A DNA stretch of 64,000 nucleotides from Apricaphanius iberus (GCA_028564705.1 JAPXFQ010002429.1:1240001-1304000), one strand, 5' to 3'; counted from the stretch's first letter, positions 12,899 to 25,780 are shown. The notes: generated from the letters alone by a model not told the origin. Made by a program: numbers and translations.

Positions 12899-13707
12899 AT
12901 TTTTTTTACATTTATCTTGTCAGATATACGGGTATTAGCTACAAAAAATGACGCTGCGATGCGGTGCCAATGTGTGTGGTTATTAACTCCGCTGCAAAAT
13001 GCAATTCTATCGGGTCTACTACACTGCACGCACCAAAACTGAAACTGCTACGTTGTTGCTACACCACCTGGATAAACTGGTAAGCATATGGTATTCGACT
13101 GAAAATGCGTGTATCTTAATAGTTTGGTAGTCAGACAAATCAAGTCTACTCATGATGTGGTAAGGTGGCCAAACAACAAGAATGCAGGATATGGTTAAAG
13201 ATGGCGGATAAAGCTAAATAGATGATCTTTGATAGTGTGCTAGACAATGGTTTAAAGGGGGGCGGGGGGAGCGAGCGCCATAGGAGGTAAATTACTAATC
13301 TACGGGATTCAGGTCGGGACGGCAGTCTTTCTCTCTGGATTTTTTCGAGACAAGATTTTTTTTGGGGCCTGTCAGGTGATCGGGACGTGACGGGAGTAAT
13401 TTTTTGGGATCGGGACAGGACGGGAGCGACAATTGATTCCCATGTCACCCTCTAGTGTGGATTGCCTGTAAACTCTCGGGATTGGAGAGGACTTCACTTC
13501 AGCAATGTTACTCAATTGGAGAAGAGTAAGAAGGATATGTTCTTTATGGCAGCATAAAACACAAAAATAGTCACTAGATTTATCGGTAGTCTCTTTTTTG
13601 AAAAAAGAGTCACTACTGGGGTCTAAAAGCATGCTGAATATAGCTGAGTTGGAAAAAACTTAAGTACTTAAGTGAGGGCACCTAGTTTTCAGTATCAGTA
13701 AATACTT

Positions 13708-15149
13708 GGGGCCTGATATATCAACTGTTTGCGCTTGTTGAAACCGGTGCAAACAACACAGCGTAGCAAAAAACACACCACTATTTAGCACGTTTCCCTA
13801 ATCTTAATATGCAATATGGGCGTTTCTGTCAGAAGACGCAAAATATTGGGAGGAGAACAGGTAAATAAGTAGGCGCTCCAGGCGCAGTGTGATTTACACC
13901 CTCTAGTTTTACCCAGAGCAGTTAGAATCACTGTAGGTATGACTGGTAAAACATTATGCACTTTTTAATTTTTTTGTGAAAATATAAGTGCAGATAGCTA
14001 CAATTGGTAGTTGGGAACTGAAACACTCTATGTGGCAACAGAATAACATGGTGACTACTCAAATTTCAAATGTGAAAAATATTTCTGTAAAAAAAATGTT
14101 CTTCACATTGTTTTTTTCTTTGGGTATGTCCAGACTCTTTAGAGGGTCCAATGGTTTATCCAAACATATCCAAATTGGAAACATTTGGGAACTTATTGGA
14201 AAAGTGCAATGACTTTTGAATGCTTAAACCCATATGCTGTAGTGTATACCAGTCTAATTCTTATCTACTTTAGGTTTTATTAATATTTTTATCAATATTT
14301 TATGTTTACATTTATTTTATATTTGTAGCCTATTTTTATATTTTTATCTAAATTATCAGAATATCTAAATATCAAATGTTTGGTCTGTTTTTCATCTAAA
14401 TTATCTAAATATTTTTTGTATCTGAATTTTAAGTAAAATTACTATATGAGCAAAATCGGACCAAACTTTCTGTGAATTATAGATGTTAGACATGCAGGAG
14501 TCCGTCACAGGTAGGAAAAATAAAATATTATTTGCTTTTCTACTTAAAAAAAACTTTAGAGTCAGTGCTGTGGTTGTTGTTTGTCACAATAGTTTATATC
14601 ATTGGAAAACGGGGCTCTGAGCTTTGATTTGATCAATAATTTGTTGGGGTGCATGACATAGGGGAATGCATGCATGGCTGTATTTCTGTGGATACACACT
14701 TCTGTTCCACTACCGGCACGCCAGAGTCAATCAGTCTGACTCTGGAGTAAGCTGTGTACATTGAGCAGAGAGCAGTGGATTTACACCACATGCATTACAT
14801 CTATTACTGACAAAAGAAGAACATATTTCACAACATCCTAGCCTAATAGTATTTAATGCTTTAACAGCCATAGAATTAATAGGTATGTCGTCCTTTCCAT
14901 CCCCCAACTTCCTTTTTTTTTTTTTTTTTTTTGCCAAAGATGCATCATGAATTCAATGCATATATTTTTCTCTCAAGCCACATTAGCGGCCGCAAACTCC
15001 TCAGTTGAATACTACTTATTGCGCCTCTTATGAATTGCTCCCGCAATCTTAGTAGATCACCCACAAATTAGGGACAACCCACTCGCGCAACTTTTTAGCG
15101 CTGCACGCAATTTGCCTGTCATTTTCAGGAATCTTGATAAATCAGGCCC
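13708..15149. mobile_element. GGGCCTGAT-type DNA repeat, copy B, both ends present
   Basis: The left end GGGCCTGATATATCAA (13708) and right end TTGATAAATCAGGCCC (ending 15149) are inverted repeats with one mismatch. It lacks the part shared by copies A and C. Flanking bases (CTT and TTC) do not settle the target duplication length. A poly-T tract at about 14913-14933 lies inside. No transposase is seen; the termini suggest PIF/Harbinger. Confidence 0.65.
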
Positions 15150-15942
15150 TTCGTACATTACCTAGTTTTACAGCTAAAAGATTCAGAAAAAAATAATCGC
15201 TTTCTTCTAATCATTAGAAAGTCTCAACAACCAAATAAGAAAGCCAGGTACACTTCCCTAATCAACAAGGTTTGTCTTACTTCTTATATAAATCCAGTGT
15301 GTCATTTAAATTTGTAGCAGTCACTTGGTTTAATTTTTGGTTGAGAGGACAATAACACTAGTTCAACTGTTTAAATATATTTTAATATCAGAGTCAGGTA
15401 ATTTAAAGATGGTGGGATACAATATAATACTAATTCTAAAGAAATTGGAAGCAAAGTATAAAAAAAAGCTGTGTTGGTTAATGTGTACAAATTTCCTCTG
15501 TTAAAGACTGATTGACACATTAGAAAATTAGGTATGACAGATGACGTAATGCGTTTGAGGGCAATGTGTGTTTTTTATTAGCTCTTTCAATCTTAAGTAA
15601 ACCAGTCATACTTCAAATAAATCGTCTCCCCTATGACAAGTTATGGCTTCATTAACATGCACTTTTTACCAGAACACTGCCTTTCGGCTGTTTTCACAAA
15701 AGAAAAAAATGTACAGGAGGATCCTAAGGAATCCTCTGAGTGGGGGTGGGGATACTAAACAGTGTGGCGGGCCTACATGTAATTTCCCCCAACAAAGTAA
15801 TTTTTGCAAGAGGCCTGACAAAACAGCAGAATGCCTGACAGTGCTCGTCTTTTGTTTGCAATTATGCACACATAAGCTTTAAATACAAAGCTGAATGGAA
15901 AATAAAGCAAAACGAAAGGAGCATGAAACAGACTTTGCTTTA
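15150..15942. other. Intronic DNA, no recognised feature
   Basis: AT-rich unique sequence without gene-like signals. Confidence 0.4.
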
Positions 15943-16460
15943 TAGTAGTTCCTTGTTCACCCTTCGCTGCCTCGCTGTTTCGCGTATTTTTTTAAATACA
16001 ATTTGAAATGCTTTATTTATAGTGTAGTAACGTGCATTGTGTTCTGCATCCTGATTAATTGGAGGCAACTGTCAATCTCCTCCGTGTCGTGTCTCCAGAA
16101 TCTTCTCATCCAGAATTTAAAAAATCCACAACTACCCATAACTTTGTTTCTCACTCGGAAAAAGTCACCCGCACTGAGACCTTCAGGTGAGAACAATTAA
16201 CCAGAGCAGCGTAGGGTCGAAGAAACAGATTTTGTGTTTTAAAATCTATGAAGGTTTACATTTTGAGAGTATTTAAACTAGTGGGAAATGTTAGTAAATG
16301 TTAATGTATAACTGAGAAAAGTGTTTAAAGTGTGTGATGAGGGGTTTTAACGCCTCAAAACACATATAATTGTAAAATAAATAAGATGACTACTTTTCAG
16401 ATTTTGCCCATCGCAGGTTATTTTTAGAATGTAACCCCCGCAATCAACGAGGGACCACTA
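15943..16460. mobile_element. pogo/Tigger-like MITE
   Basis: The left end TAGTAGTTCCTTGTTCAC and right end AATCAACGAGGGACCACTA are imperfect inverted repeats of the CAGTGGTCCCTCG type found in pogo/Tigger elements. TTTCGCGTATTTTT lies near the left end. There is no transposase; length is 518 bp. Confidence 0.7.
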
Positions 16461-17464
16461 AACGTATACATATCCTCAAAGTGGGTACTCACAGCTTTCC
16501 CTGCCCCCAACCCCGCTCCACATCCCTCCATCTTTTCCGGAACATTTCCTGATAATCTGAATGCAAACACCCTAACCCCAAAAAGTCCGTTCTTGTTACT
16601 AGGTCTTCATCTGCAAAAATACTGGTAAAGGTTAATAGGGCAAGGGACATTCAGACAACAACCCAGCACCTCCGAGACACTCTGAACAATAACGAAATGA
16701 AATGAAGGAGTTTTTCTGGCGGATAATGCCTTATTTAGAGGCTGCACATCTGTTGCCATATTAACTCTCATTCTATGGATATACACTGATCTTGAATGGA
16801 AATAAACTTCACCCGAAGGACTCCGATTGGCTCCAAATTTGTCTGAGTGAGTACATTAAGGTGATGAGTGTTAAAAATAAGGACCAGGTTACAAAAAAAC
16901 ATTACTTTCCCTTCCAAGCAAACATCATTTTAAAGTGTCTAAGAGCCCTTTGAGTTTGCTATAGAGACTGAGGAGGATATGGGCAACAACCAAGAGCAAT
17001 TTAATTAATTGCATTTTGATCAAGGGTAGGTTTATTTTCCCTCAGCTCTTACACTTAAGATCACTGTTTTGCTAGTAAAATAAGAGTCTATTATCTGGAG
17101 TTTGTTGGTGTCATTTTTACTACCTACCAAGCTACCATGAAAAGAAGAAAATACTGATTTTGTGGTTGGGTAGGGTGTAATATTCTGCTTGTATAGATCA
17201 CACCTGTACTGTACATTATGTTCATGGCCAGCAACAGACTCTCCCTCATGTCATATATTTCAGCCAGAGTAAGTAATACTCACAGGCATATGCTTGAACT
17301 TGAACTGTATGATTGGCAACATGGACTATGGTTCTCAAAAAAATATGGGCTGTTGTGAAATTGCTTATAGATTTAGAAAATTCTGAATGATATACTTTAA
17401 ATTCTATATTTAAAGTATGTCTATATTCCAAAGTTCTATTATTCTATATAAAACTATACTTTAG
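16461..17464. other. Intronic DNA, no recognised feature
   Basis: No ORF, RNA gene or repeat terminus could be supported. Confidence 0.4.
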
Positions 17465-17905
17465 ATTCATGATGAGGACAGGTGATGGTCCTTGCTCAGA
17501 TTGTACAGTCAAAACTGCTCCCAACAAACAGATGTTTACGTCAGCGCTGTAAATTGCACTACTCAACCAAACAACAACACTACTGCTATAACCTGCAAAA
17601 AAAATGTCACGTAATACAAACTTTTTGGAAGTTACATGTTTACTTTTTAATGCACAGGTACAATGCACAATCTGTACCTTTCTAACTTTTCTAAATATTT
17701 TGATTATTTAACTAGCTTTCAGTATTGTGCTCTGTTTACACACTTCAACCTGGGTTTAACACTTTATCTGTACTTAGCCTTAATAACTCTAAATATTTTT
17801 TGTTCTGTTAAAATCGTGTGTGTTTCTGTTCTGTGTCCTGTTCTGTTCGTACATGTGTGTTTTGCTGCTGTTATGACCAAATGTCCCCCTTGTGGGACAG
17901 TTAAA
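17465..17905 (+). repeat. 5'-truncated LINE 3' untranslated region
   Basis: Collinear with 54508-54945: AACAAACAGATGTTTAC, GTAAATTGCAC, ACTACTGCTATAA, GGAAGTTACATGTTTAC, ACAATGCACAATCTGTAC and TTCTGTGTCCTGTTCTGTT occur in the same order. It ends in CCCCCTTGTGGGACAGTTAAA, typical of a LINE tail. Its partner carries LINE coding sequence upstream. Confidence 0.75.
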
Positions 17906-18547
17906 TAATTATTATATGATCTATTATCTATTCTAAGACTTGGAATGGTTTTCTTTTACATTTTCACCTTGAATACATGTTTTAGTTCTTTTCTCCCTTC
18001 CTGTCAAATTCTTGGTAAAGTTTTGTCACTACGTCAATCATTCATAGCATACAGTAGGACTGTAGTAATGCTTTTAGTTAAGACAAGGAAAGATTTTAAA
18101 AATATTTCTGGGAAAATTAAGACTCCCTTTCCATTTGTTTGTGCAATCACGTCTCAAACAGTTCTCAGAGTAAAGGTTTCACAACTTTCAAATGCAGTTC
18201 AGAATTCGTAAAAGAAAAGAAACTGCAATAGCTCTTTAGTTTACAACCACCAGCAGGGTGGGAATCCGGTTTATAGAAATATTTTTTTGCAGTGCTTACA
18301 AACCATTAATTTATGGTCCTTCAATTTTTCTATTTTTTTTTCGTTTTTCTACCAGGTAGTTAATATTGTGCTGAATAAATACTTAAGATTGGTTAAGCCT
18401 GCTTCAGAGCTTTTAAAAACATTATCAGTTAGCCTGTAACTACATCCTTTTTTGTTTGTTTTCAAAAAAACAGCCACTAACAAAAAACTTGTAAAACCTA
18501 AAGTACCACCTGAGGTTTTGGAGCTAACAATACTTTTACTACTGCTG
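17906..18547. other. Intronic DNA, no recognised feature
   Basis: AT-rich sequence leading into a trinucleotide array. Confidence 0.4.

Positions 18548-18611
<64 letters not shown>
18548..18611. repeat. Compound microsatellite (CTA)11 then (ATA)~10
   Basis: Two adjoining trinucleotide runs differ by one base per unit. They give false poly-Leu, poly-Ile and poly-Ser frames on both strands. Confidence 0.95.
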
Positions 18612-18781
18612 GTAACATGTATTCCATCAGACCTCGACTTTATATAAAGATGAACAAAATATAATGTAGCTATATTGCACAAACAAATCTGTTAATGTTA
18701 CAGAACTTCTTACATAATTATGGTTTCCTAAAATAGTAACATAATAATTTCCCCCCATGCTTCTACCATGTTACTTACAAG

Positions 18782-20273
18782 CAGGGGCGATTCTAGGATC
18801 AGAGGTTTAGAGGTGCTGAGCACCCAGAGAGCTGCCCAGCCAGGCAAGATCAGCTTTACTGTTTTGTACACTTTAACACACACACACACACAACAGGAGA
18901 TATAATGTCAATGGACATCCGGTCAATTAGCTAGTCAGAAGCACTTTAGCTTCATAATCAGCACATGCATCTGTCATAAGATTTGGACAGTCACTTGCTT
19001 ATAAAAATATAATAAACTCAATCAATCAGAAATTATCTTAGAATAAAACTAGAAAAGCATAACCAGGAGAGCTTAGATCTCTGCCAAGAACCTTAGTCTG
19101 GTCTAGATTCATTCATAATACCTGATCATCCCCAAATCCCCGCCTGCTATATGTATGGGATCAATAGTCTGTTCATTCATTCATGCATTCATTCAGTCAG
19201 AGACAAACAGATAAACACAGGCAAAAACAAAACCTCTTCGGCAGATTTAATTTGGGATGATACAATTATTAGTGATTCTAAGAAATATGTCCAGCATGAA
19301 AACAGAAAAAAATTCATATATTAAGAAATTTGTTTATCACATCTTCCTCTGCATTTGGTAGTACTTCTGATGCCTAAACCAATCAAAGCTTGAAAGAATG
19401 CAAGAAGCTGTTTTTTTCTGAATTAAGAGAATAAATAAATAAATAAACCCTTGTTCTTCATTAATATTTATTTATTTATATTTTTTAACGAAAAAATCAT
19501 TACAGTTTGTGTTTTTCTTAGTAGTTGATTTACAAATAGAAAATAAAGTAATGAACACCAAGCCAGCGTATTATTAGATATTCTGCAGGTATAACTAAAC
19601 CAACCAAGAGTCCCCAGCTGCAGCCTAAAGTAGCAGACATACCTAAACTCTCTGGGTGCCTCTCAAAGAAACAGGAATTCAACAATGTCCTGTTTGTTTT
19701 GGTAAATTCTCTTTTACTTCACTTGGGGTTCAGATATTTGACGTGAAATGTATCTTATTTCAGAAAAAAAGAATTTAAAGTAATGACGTCAATACCTACA
19801 GAGAAACGGGGGGATTGGGGAAGTGAGGTAACTTATTCATCAGCAGTATTAATATTGGTTAATAGACAGTTATTAACTATTATTATCAATTAAATGAATA
19901 GTTGCAGGAACAAAAAAACTTAGCTCAAATGTCAGTTTTGAATTGATATCAGTCTATAAAATTTAACGACAGGTTAAAGAATGAAGGTTGGAATTCACAC
20001 ACTGGATCCAGCAAATCACAATAAATAGCACAATGATGACCACTCACCTCCTCAGAACTCACTGAAATCAATGGCATTGCCAAAACAAATAATATAATCT
20101 AAATTTAAAAAAAAAAGTATAATACATTTCAAGCAAGTATTGCATGTTTTTACACTTTTCTAGTTCGTAAAAAAAGAAATATAGTACAAAATAAATTGTC
20201 CAATTTAAGGGGTTTATTTGACTCAGGTTGGGTGTGCTGAAACACCCCCAGAAATGGGCTAAAAACACCTATG
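18782..20273. mobile_element. Possible hAT-like element
   Basis: The left end CAGGGGCGATTCTAGG (18782), followed by GGTGCTGAGCACCC, resembles in inverse the right end near 20220-20273 (GGTGTGCTGAAACACCCCC, GGGCTAAAAACACCTATG). Flanks CTTACAAG and CTTAAAGC are only partly alike. A short (CA)n run at about 18877-18892 lies inside. No transposase is seen. Confidence 0.45.
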
Positions 20274-20902
20274 CTTAAAGCTGTCATAATTAAAAAGTGA
20301 AATATCAAGAAGATTCATATTTGCGTGGTATAAATTACAAGACCACATATCCAACAGATATCTATTCTTTCTTTCTGGCTGTTTTCTTTGAGGATTAACT
20401 GCTTGTTATATCCAAATTAGCATTCAACATTGTTTACTGTTTTCAGCTTCCATCTCAGTTACCATTCATATTGAACAATAACTTTGCCCAAACAGAAAAC
20501 AGCAGGTGGTTGACATTTAAATATCAAATAGAAGGTGTCAGTGAAGCAGATGTTCTAAACACAAGCCTCTGCCAACAAATGTAGAATATGCTGTTAGCCG
20601 AATTGGCATCCCTGAATAGAAAAGCAGCATTTTAGTTCATTTTTTGTTACTTTTCTTGCTAATGAACAAATAATGACATGCAGGCAGTAAAGTTCATTTG
20701 AGTTCCACTCAGCAGTGTTACTTCTACAGAGTGTGACTCAGATTTAGACTAAGATTGTTTAAATTTTTTTAGTCGTTCCTACTCCGTTTCTCTGTAATTT
20801 TCTCCCTCTGCGATATGAGGGAAACACAGGGATAAGTTGTCAAAAAACTGTTTATTTCTCTTTCTAGCACATATCTGTCTGAAATGACGGGAAACTAAAT
20901 GC
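20274..20902. other. Intronic DNA, no recognised feature
   Basis: Nothing beyond AT-rich unique sequence is visible. Confidence 0.4.
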
Positions 20903-21012
20903 AAAGGTGGTCCCTGCTGGATGTCAAAGGGGAGAACTTTTATCATCTGTATATATCAAAGGTGGTCCCTGCTGGATGTCAAAGGGGAGAACTTTTATCA
21001 TCTGTATATATC
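20903..21012. repeat. Perfect tandem duplication of 55 bp
   Basis: Two identical head-to-tail copies, 20903-20957 and 20958-21012, begin AAAGGTGGTCCCTGCTGG and end CTGTATATATC. There is no simple-repeat structure inside. Confidence 0.97.
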
Positions 21013-22020
21013 AAGTGAAAATGCCTGGCCTCAATGGTATTGTACTCCAGCAATATCAGAATGGCACATGCCATTTTTAGGGGAGATTTTCCAGGGATCA
21101 CAAAAAAAACAAAAAAACTTTACACATGGAAATATTGAATTATCTAGCTTGTTGTCAAATAATGTTTAAAAGACTGCAGTTCCTGCTTAGAGTTATGCTA
21201 TGGTATTTCAATTACAAGACTATATACTGTACAGTAAGTGGCATAGCCCATACAAATACTTGTTTATTTTGATAAAAAACAAAATATATGAATTTCTTCA
21301 ACAGCCTCTTATTCCAAACAGGAACTATAAAAAGTTATGCATGATGTCGAACTATACCAAAAATTATTGAAATTGTTTTACAAGGTAAAAATGAGAGATT
21401 GGGGACAGGCAGGTCAATATGGAAAACTAGGCAACGATACTAAAGTAAACAGTGGCTTTATACATTGCAAAATAGCTCTTGGAAGGATATCTGACCTTGG
21501 TCTTAAAAAATAAATCTCCTTAAAAATGTGAGAACCCCAAGAAAGCAATCCTCTATGACGTCATATTATTCATCAAAATCTACAGTAATTCTGGTTATAA
21601 AGAAATAGGAGTTAATCAACAAAAAACTATAGCAAAACTGGAATGAATATGGATGGTAAATTATGCCGAAAACATCCTTATATAAAGTCAACAGACTGCA
21701 ACTAAAGCTAAATTAACAATCGCATAAACAAGAAAATTAGTTTCATCCGTTTCATTGAGTACCCAATGAGCACAAGAGCAGGTGTTCTCAAACGTGTTTT
21801 TCTGTTTCCCAAAGAGACTACGCTCTACCAGCTATTGATGGCCAAACTATGCAACAGAAGTTATGACATGAGGATGATTACATCACACACCTGGCCTAAA
21901 ATTCACATTACTAAAACATGGTTTTAAGGATGCCTACTGCCCATAAATATAGAGTATAGGAATGTCAAACGTCACCTAGTTTAAAAAAAAGAAAAGAATA
22001 AAATAAAAGTAAATAAAAAA
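21013..22020. other. Intronic DNA, no recognised feature
   Basis: AT-rich sequence with an A-rich run near 21981-22020. Confidence 0.4.
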
Positions 22021-22445
22021 ACATTCCAGAAATTCTCAAAGGGGTTAAGGTCCAGACTCATGCATTGGTGGCCAATGCATGAGTGAAAATAATATCTAAT
22101 GCTCCCTGAAGTTTTTTCACAATTTGAGTCTGTTTAATCCTGGCATTGTCATCTTTCAATATACCCAAGTTGTGTGCAATTTCGACTTTATAAATCATAC
22201 TCTACCTAGAAATGTACTTGGCAGTTTCATCTGCCTCTCTTCTTATTACGATGTGCCAGTCACTCTGGAACAGGGTAAATCTGGACTCATCAGACCACAT
22301 GACCTTTTTACACTAGATCCACAGACTGTCTAGATCCCAACCTTTATATTCCATTGTAAATTGAAGCCTTTTTCTAACCTAATTAGTTATTTTCTTAATG
22401 CCAGCTGCTCAGTCCCAATCCCTTGAGCTTTCACTGAGTTTTGCA
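22021..22445 (-). pseudogene. Tc1/mariner transposase relic, antisense
   Basis: On the minus strand, VMWSDESRFTLFQSDWHI and RREADE are read around 22215-22300, the first catalytic Asp block of a Tc1 transposase. Further downstream on that strand, near 22030-22080, MHWP...SGP..L..EF is a decayed form of the WPxxSPDLNPIEN block. The interval between them is much shorter than in an intact gene, so much of the middle is deleted. No TIR is recognised. Confidence 0.75.
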
Positions 22446-25168
22446 TTCTCCACGTGGATTGGCATAGGCGGAATGAGTGTCGGGAGATCCGGGAACTGGA
22501 AAGCTCCTTGATTACAGATTGTCAGGTTTGGTGGTGCTTAATATTTAAATGCACATTCCACCCTGTGGAACGAGGGCTTCTGCCATACTGGACACTGGTG
22601 TTCCAAACGCATGGTACTTGTGGGACATATCTTCAGCACTTTCTGTGTCTGTGACTTCTGTCTCCTGCACCTTTTTTTCAGCAGATTAATCTGTTAATAT
22701 GCTGTGACTTGCTAGCGTGCAGCAGTTAATCGCAGTCACCTGCTGCTCAGTAGAGCAGCATATTCAACAACCAATCCATAGCAAACATAAGGCAAAAACT
22801 TTTGACACTTTTTTCCAAACAAGCTGTAAGTTGAGCTTTGTTGTTGCATGCAGACAATGTAGCTAAATGATAACTAGTTAATACATGTCAATATATCATG
22901 TTAAGCTAAATACTAATGTTGCTGGAGAAGCTATTACTGAATTTCGGATTTGGAGAAGGCTTCAGACTCGAGCGTGGAAAATGAAGAAACAAGCTGCACA
23001 TGTGAGCTGCTCTGTCATTGACTCCCAACACCGCACCAAGCTACCAGTGACCTGTTGATTAAATTCATTTTTAAAGATCCCGTTCCTGGCTGCAACCGCC
23101 CCCAGTGGAATAGGTGTCTGTGCTAAATATTTTTTAGCCAGAATGCTTTGCTAATTCTGGGCAATATCAGACAAAGGTGGCATAGAAGCTCTGTGTGGAA
23201 ACAGGGGCCATTCCAACAATAGACACTCCCCTGAGATTCAAACGGTAAGGCTGTGGTCTTATCTACTGTTCATAACAAACAGCAGCTAGCTAACTGCTAA
23301 TGGGGCTATTGGGAAGGGAGCCGAAGCTACAGGAGATGGTGCATGCCATGTTGAAAATCCTCAGAGGCTGACATTTTTATTCCCTTTTTGCGACACTGGA
23401 AGTTCACGTCTGAGTCCATAACTACACTTACATTTTGGGCCTGATCAGTAGTTACAAGCTCTATGAACTGAAGCTGTTTGCTGACTCTTGATCATTCCTC
23501 TTTAGCTTCAAAAATAAAGTCCCCCATCTAAACAGATAAACTGTGACAGAAAATGTTAATATGCAGGGACATTAAGAAAGGTTTAATTGTCTTACTCAGC
23601 TCTTAGACAGCTGTTATTATTCTAAGGTACAAACAAGAACCAATTTTATGTCCCTTATTGTTATCTATATTCTGACGGCCCAGTGAAACTATCTCCTAAT
23701 TGTTTACTGCTGACTACTGATGACACATCCTGTGTTTACCTATTCCATGTTGTTCTGTGTTTGGTCTTGTGGTTGTCCTATCATAACTGTATGATGTAAT
23801 GATCGGGCAGAAGCTGATTCTTAGGGTGTGGCTGTCGGTATATAAACTCATACATTTGTTCTGAAACTCCAGGGTTCTCATCACGAGACCCTCCGTGCAC
23901 GTAAAATAAACTATGTACGAATATGGCTGACACTTTTGTTTTATTCTCTCATCCAAGGCCTCTCAGACACCCAGATTTCCATGACCACTCTGTAGATCAT
24001 TACCAAGTATCTTAATTTTTTTTTGAAAATGTTAAAATGTCCCTCTCCTAAAAAAATAGAACTAATTTGAATATACCTTTATATCCCTCCTTAAATGTAA
24101 TGGTCATGCCTAAATATAGATCTGTTTGGTCTTAACAATCAATCTTCTAAAACTTTTGCTGAAGATCCGGGGAGAACCCATATCTGATAATTACTTCTTG
24201 TGGAGCATTTTATTAGCACCATCTGGCTGCAGCATACTTCTTCTATTACTGTGAACACAGTGAAACTTTAGGGGGTTAGCTCATAACATCTGAACCACAT
24301 CTGGCCCATATAACACTAAGAGTACCTAATGTTAGGCCCAACTGCTAACCTTTGGGCCCCATCTGGCTCTTACAATACTTAACATAATCCATATTGAGAC
24401 TCAATTATGGACTCTGGGCCAGATGTGGTCTATATTTGACATTTCTAGATGCTTCACCTTAAAAGTAGATTAGAGTGATGTATTCAGAAATTATTTTGGG
24501 GTTTAAAGAAATATACCTTTAATCCTCAGCATCACACTGTCTCCATGTTGTTTTTAGATTTTATTTATTAGGCCAATAATATATATATTAATTTACAGTA
24601 CTTTATTGTTCCCAAATAAAATTAACTGCATTCAATGGCAACATCAGTAATAATCACTTCAAAAAACAATTATTTAAACAACTTCAAAAGGAAAGATTAC
24701 GTCTACTGACAGAGAACTGCATATAGCAGATAATAAACACCTAGTGTCTGTATTATTAATACAAAATAGCAAATAAATAGCCTGTGTAAATTAAAAAAAG
24801 AGCAATAAAGGAAATGTAAAGAAAAAGTGATATTTAAAAGACACACTGAAAATGTGCTATGCAAATAAACTTTTACCTATGATTGCACTGCAGCTCTTAT
24901 TGCTCAAGTACAATTTTTTTTTATTAAATACATTTTTATGTGTGGTTGTTGGGGTGATACCTGAAATGCAACAACTAACACACACCCTAGTGAACAGTTC
25001 TCGGCCTTAAAGCAGCCTGCATGTGCACGAGATGGCTAGATGTCACACACAACACTCTCTGTTTAGCAGTAACGTTTTTGGCACAGGCAGACGGGGTAGC
25101 TGCCCAGCGCAGCCATTCTTTTATGAGACAAGGAGGGTACACAAGCGCTTGGAAAGAAATAATCTATG
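22446..25168. other. Intronic DNA, no recognised gene
   Basis: Mostly AT-rich. The part at about 22440-23330 is somewhat GC-richer. An LTR-like module at about 23700-23960 is treated as a low-confidence observation. Confidence 0.4.
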
Positions 25169-25176
25169 CTCTACAC

Positions 25177-25390
25177 CAGGGATCCCCACCTCCAGGCCTC
25201 GAGGGCCACTATCCTGCAGGTTTTAGTTCTTTCCTTGGTTCAGTGCACCAGAATCAAATGATGGCTCGTTAGGAGGCCTCAGTAGAACTTTGCCATGCTG
25301 AGGAGGAAGTTGAATCAGCTGTGTTCGAGCAGAGACACATCTAAAACTGGTAGGGCATCGGCCCTTGAGGCCTGGATTTGGGGACCCCTG
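25177..25390. mobile_element. Palindromic hAT MITE, 214 bp
   Basis: The termini CAGGGATCCCCACCTCCAGG and (inverse) CAGGGGTCCCCAAATCCAGG are followed by CCTC-AGGGCC motifs on each side. The flanking 8-mers CTCTACAC (25169-25176) and CTCTACAT (25391-25398) match at 7 of 8, as expected for hAT. Confidence 0.85.
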
Positions 25391-25780
25391 CTCTACATGT
25401 TTTTCTATTACCTATCATACCACACTGTCTGGAATCAGTAACTTGGTGCCCCTTGCAGGTGAAGGCACTCCAGCTGACTGAGAATGTGTCGGTCCACTGA
25501 AGCTGTGTGTGAGGAAAAGAAAGGGGAGAGATGCGGGGGACAGATCAATTCTGGGTCTCTCTCAAATTAAACGGAGAGGGGGAATCCACTGTACTGTATA
25601 AAATGACTAAAGTCAGTCACACCTTGACTTTCGTCTATGTAACGCACATTTTTCTTACATAATATAAATACATGCATATAAATACAAGCTTATAATTTCT
25701 GAACATTTTTGTTTTTTCTGAAGTGGATGAAATGACTAACGAAAAACAGAAAATAGAAAACAATCATTTGGTCACCAAGG

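Larger units (their letters stand above)
11129..13454. mobile_element. hAT-type DNA transposon, non-coding, host of the DD38E Tc1
   Basis: The termini are perfect 12-bp inverted repeats: TAGAGGGTGACA at 11129 and its reverse complement ending at 13454. The flanks carry an 8-bp target duplication, GCGTGGAT (11121-11128) and GTGTGGAT (13455-13462), differing by one CpG-to-TpG change. An 8-bp TSD and short TAG-type termini indicate hAT. Both ends carry clusters of GGGACGGGA-like motifs. No hAT transposase is seen. Without the Tc1 insert it would be about 0.75 kb. Confidence 0.82.
10474..13660. mobile_element. Probable outer hAT-like element interrupted by the hAT at 11129
   Basis: The left end CAGTGTTGCCAACTCCT at 10474 resembles a common fish hAT family. 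The segment at about 13565-13660 (GTCACTAGATTT, repeated AGTCACTA/GTCTAAAAGC motifs, GAGTTGG near 13646) resembles the matching right end in decayed form. The final CAACACTG terminus and a clean TSD are not preserved, so the right boundary is approximate. The assignment rests on remembered family features. Confidence 0.5.

Noticed and set aside
18349..18664. Poly-Leu, poly-Ile and poly-Ser frames on both strands
   Set aside because: Artefact of the CTA/ATA trinucleotide array.
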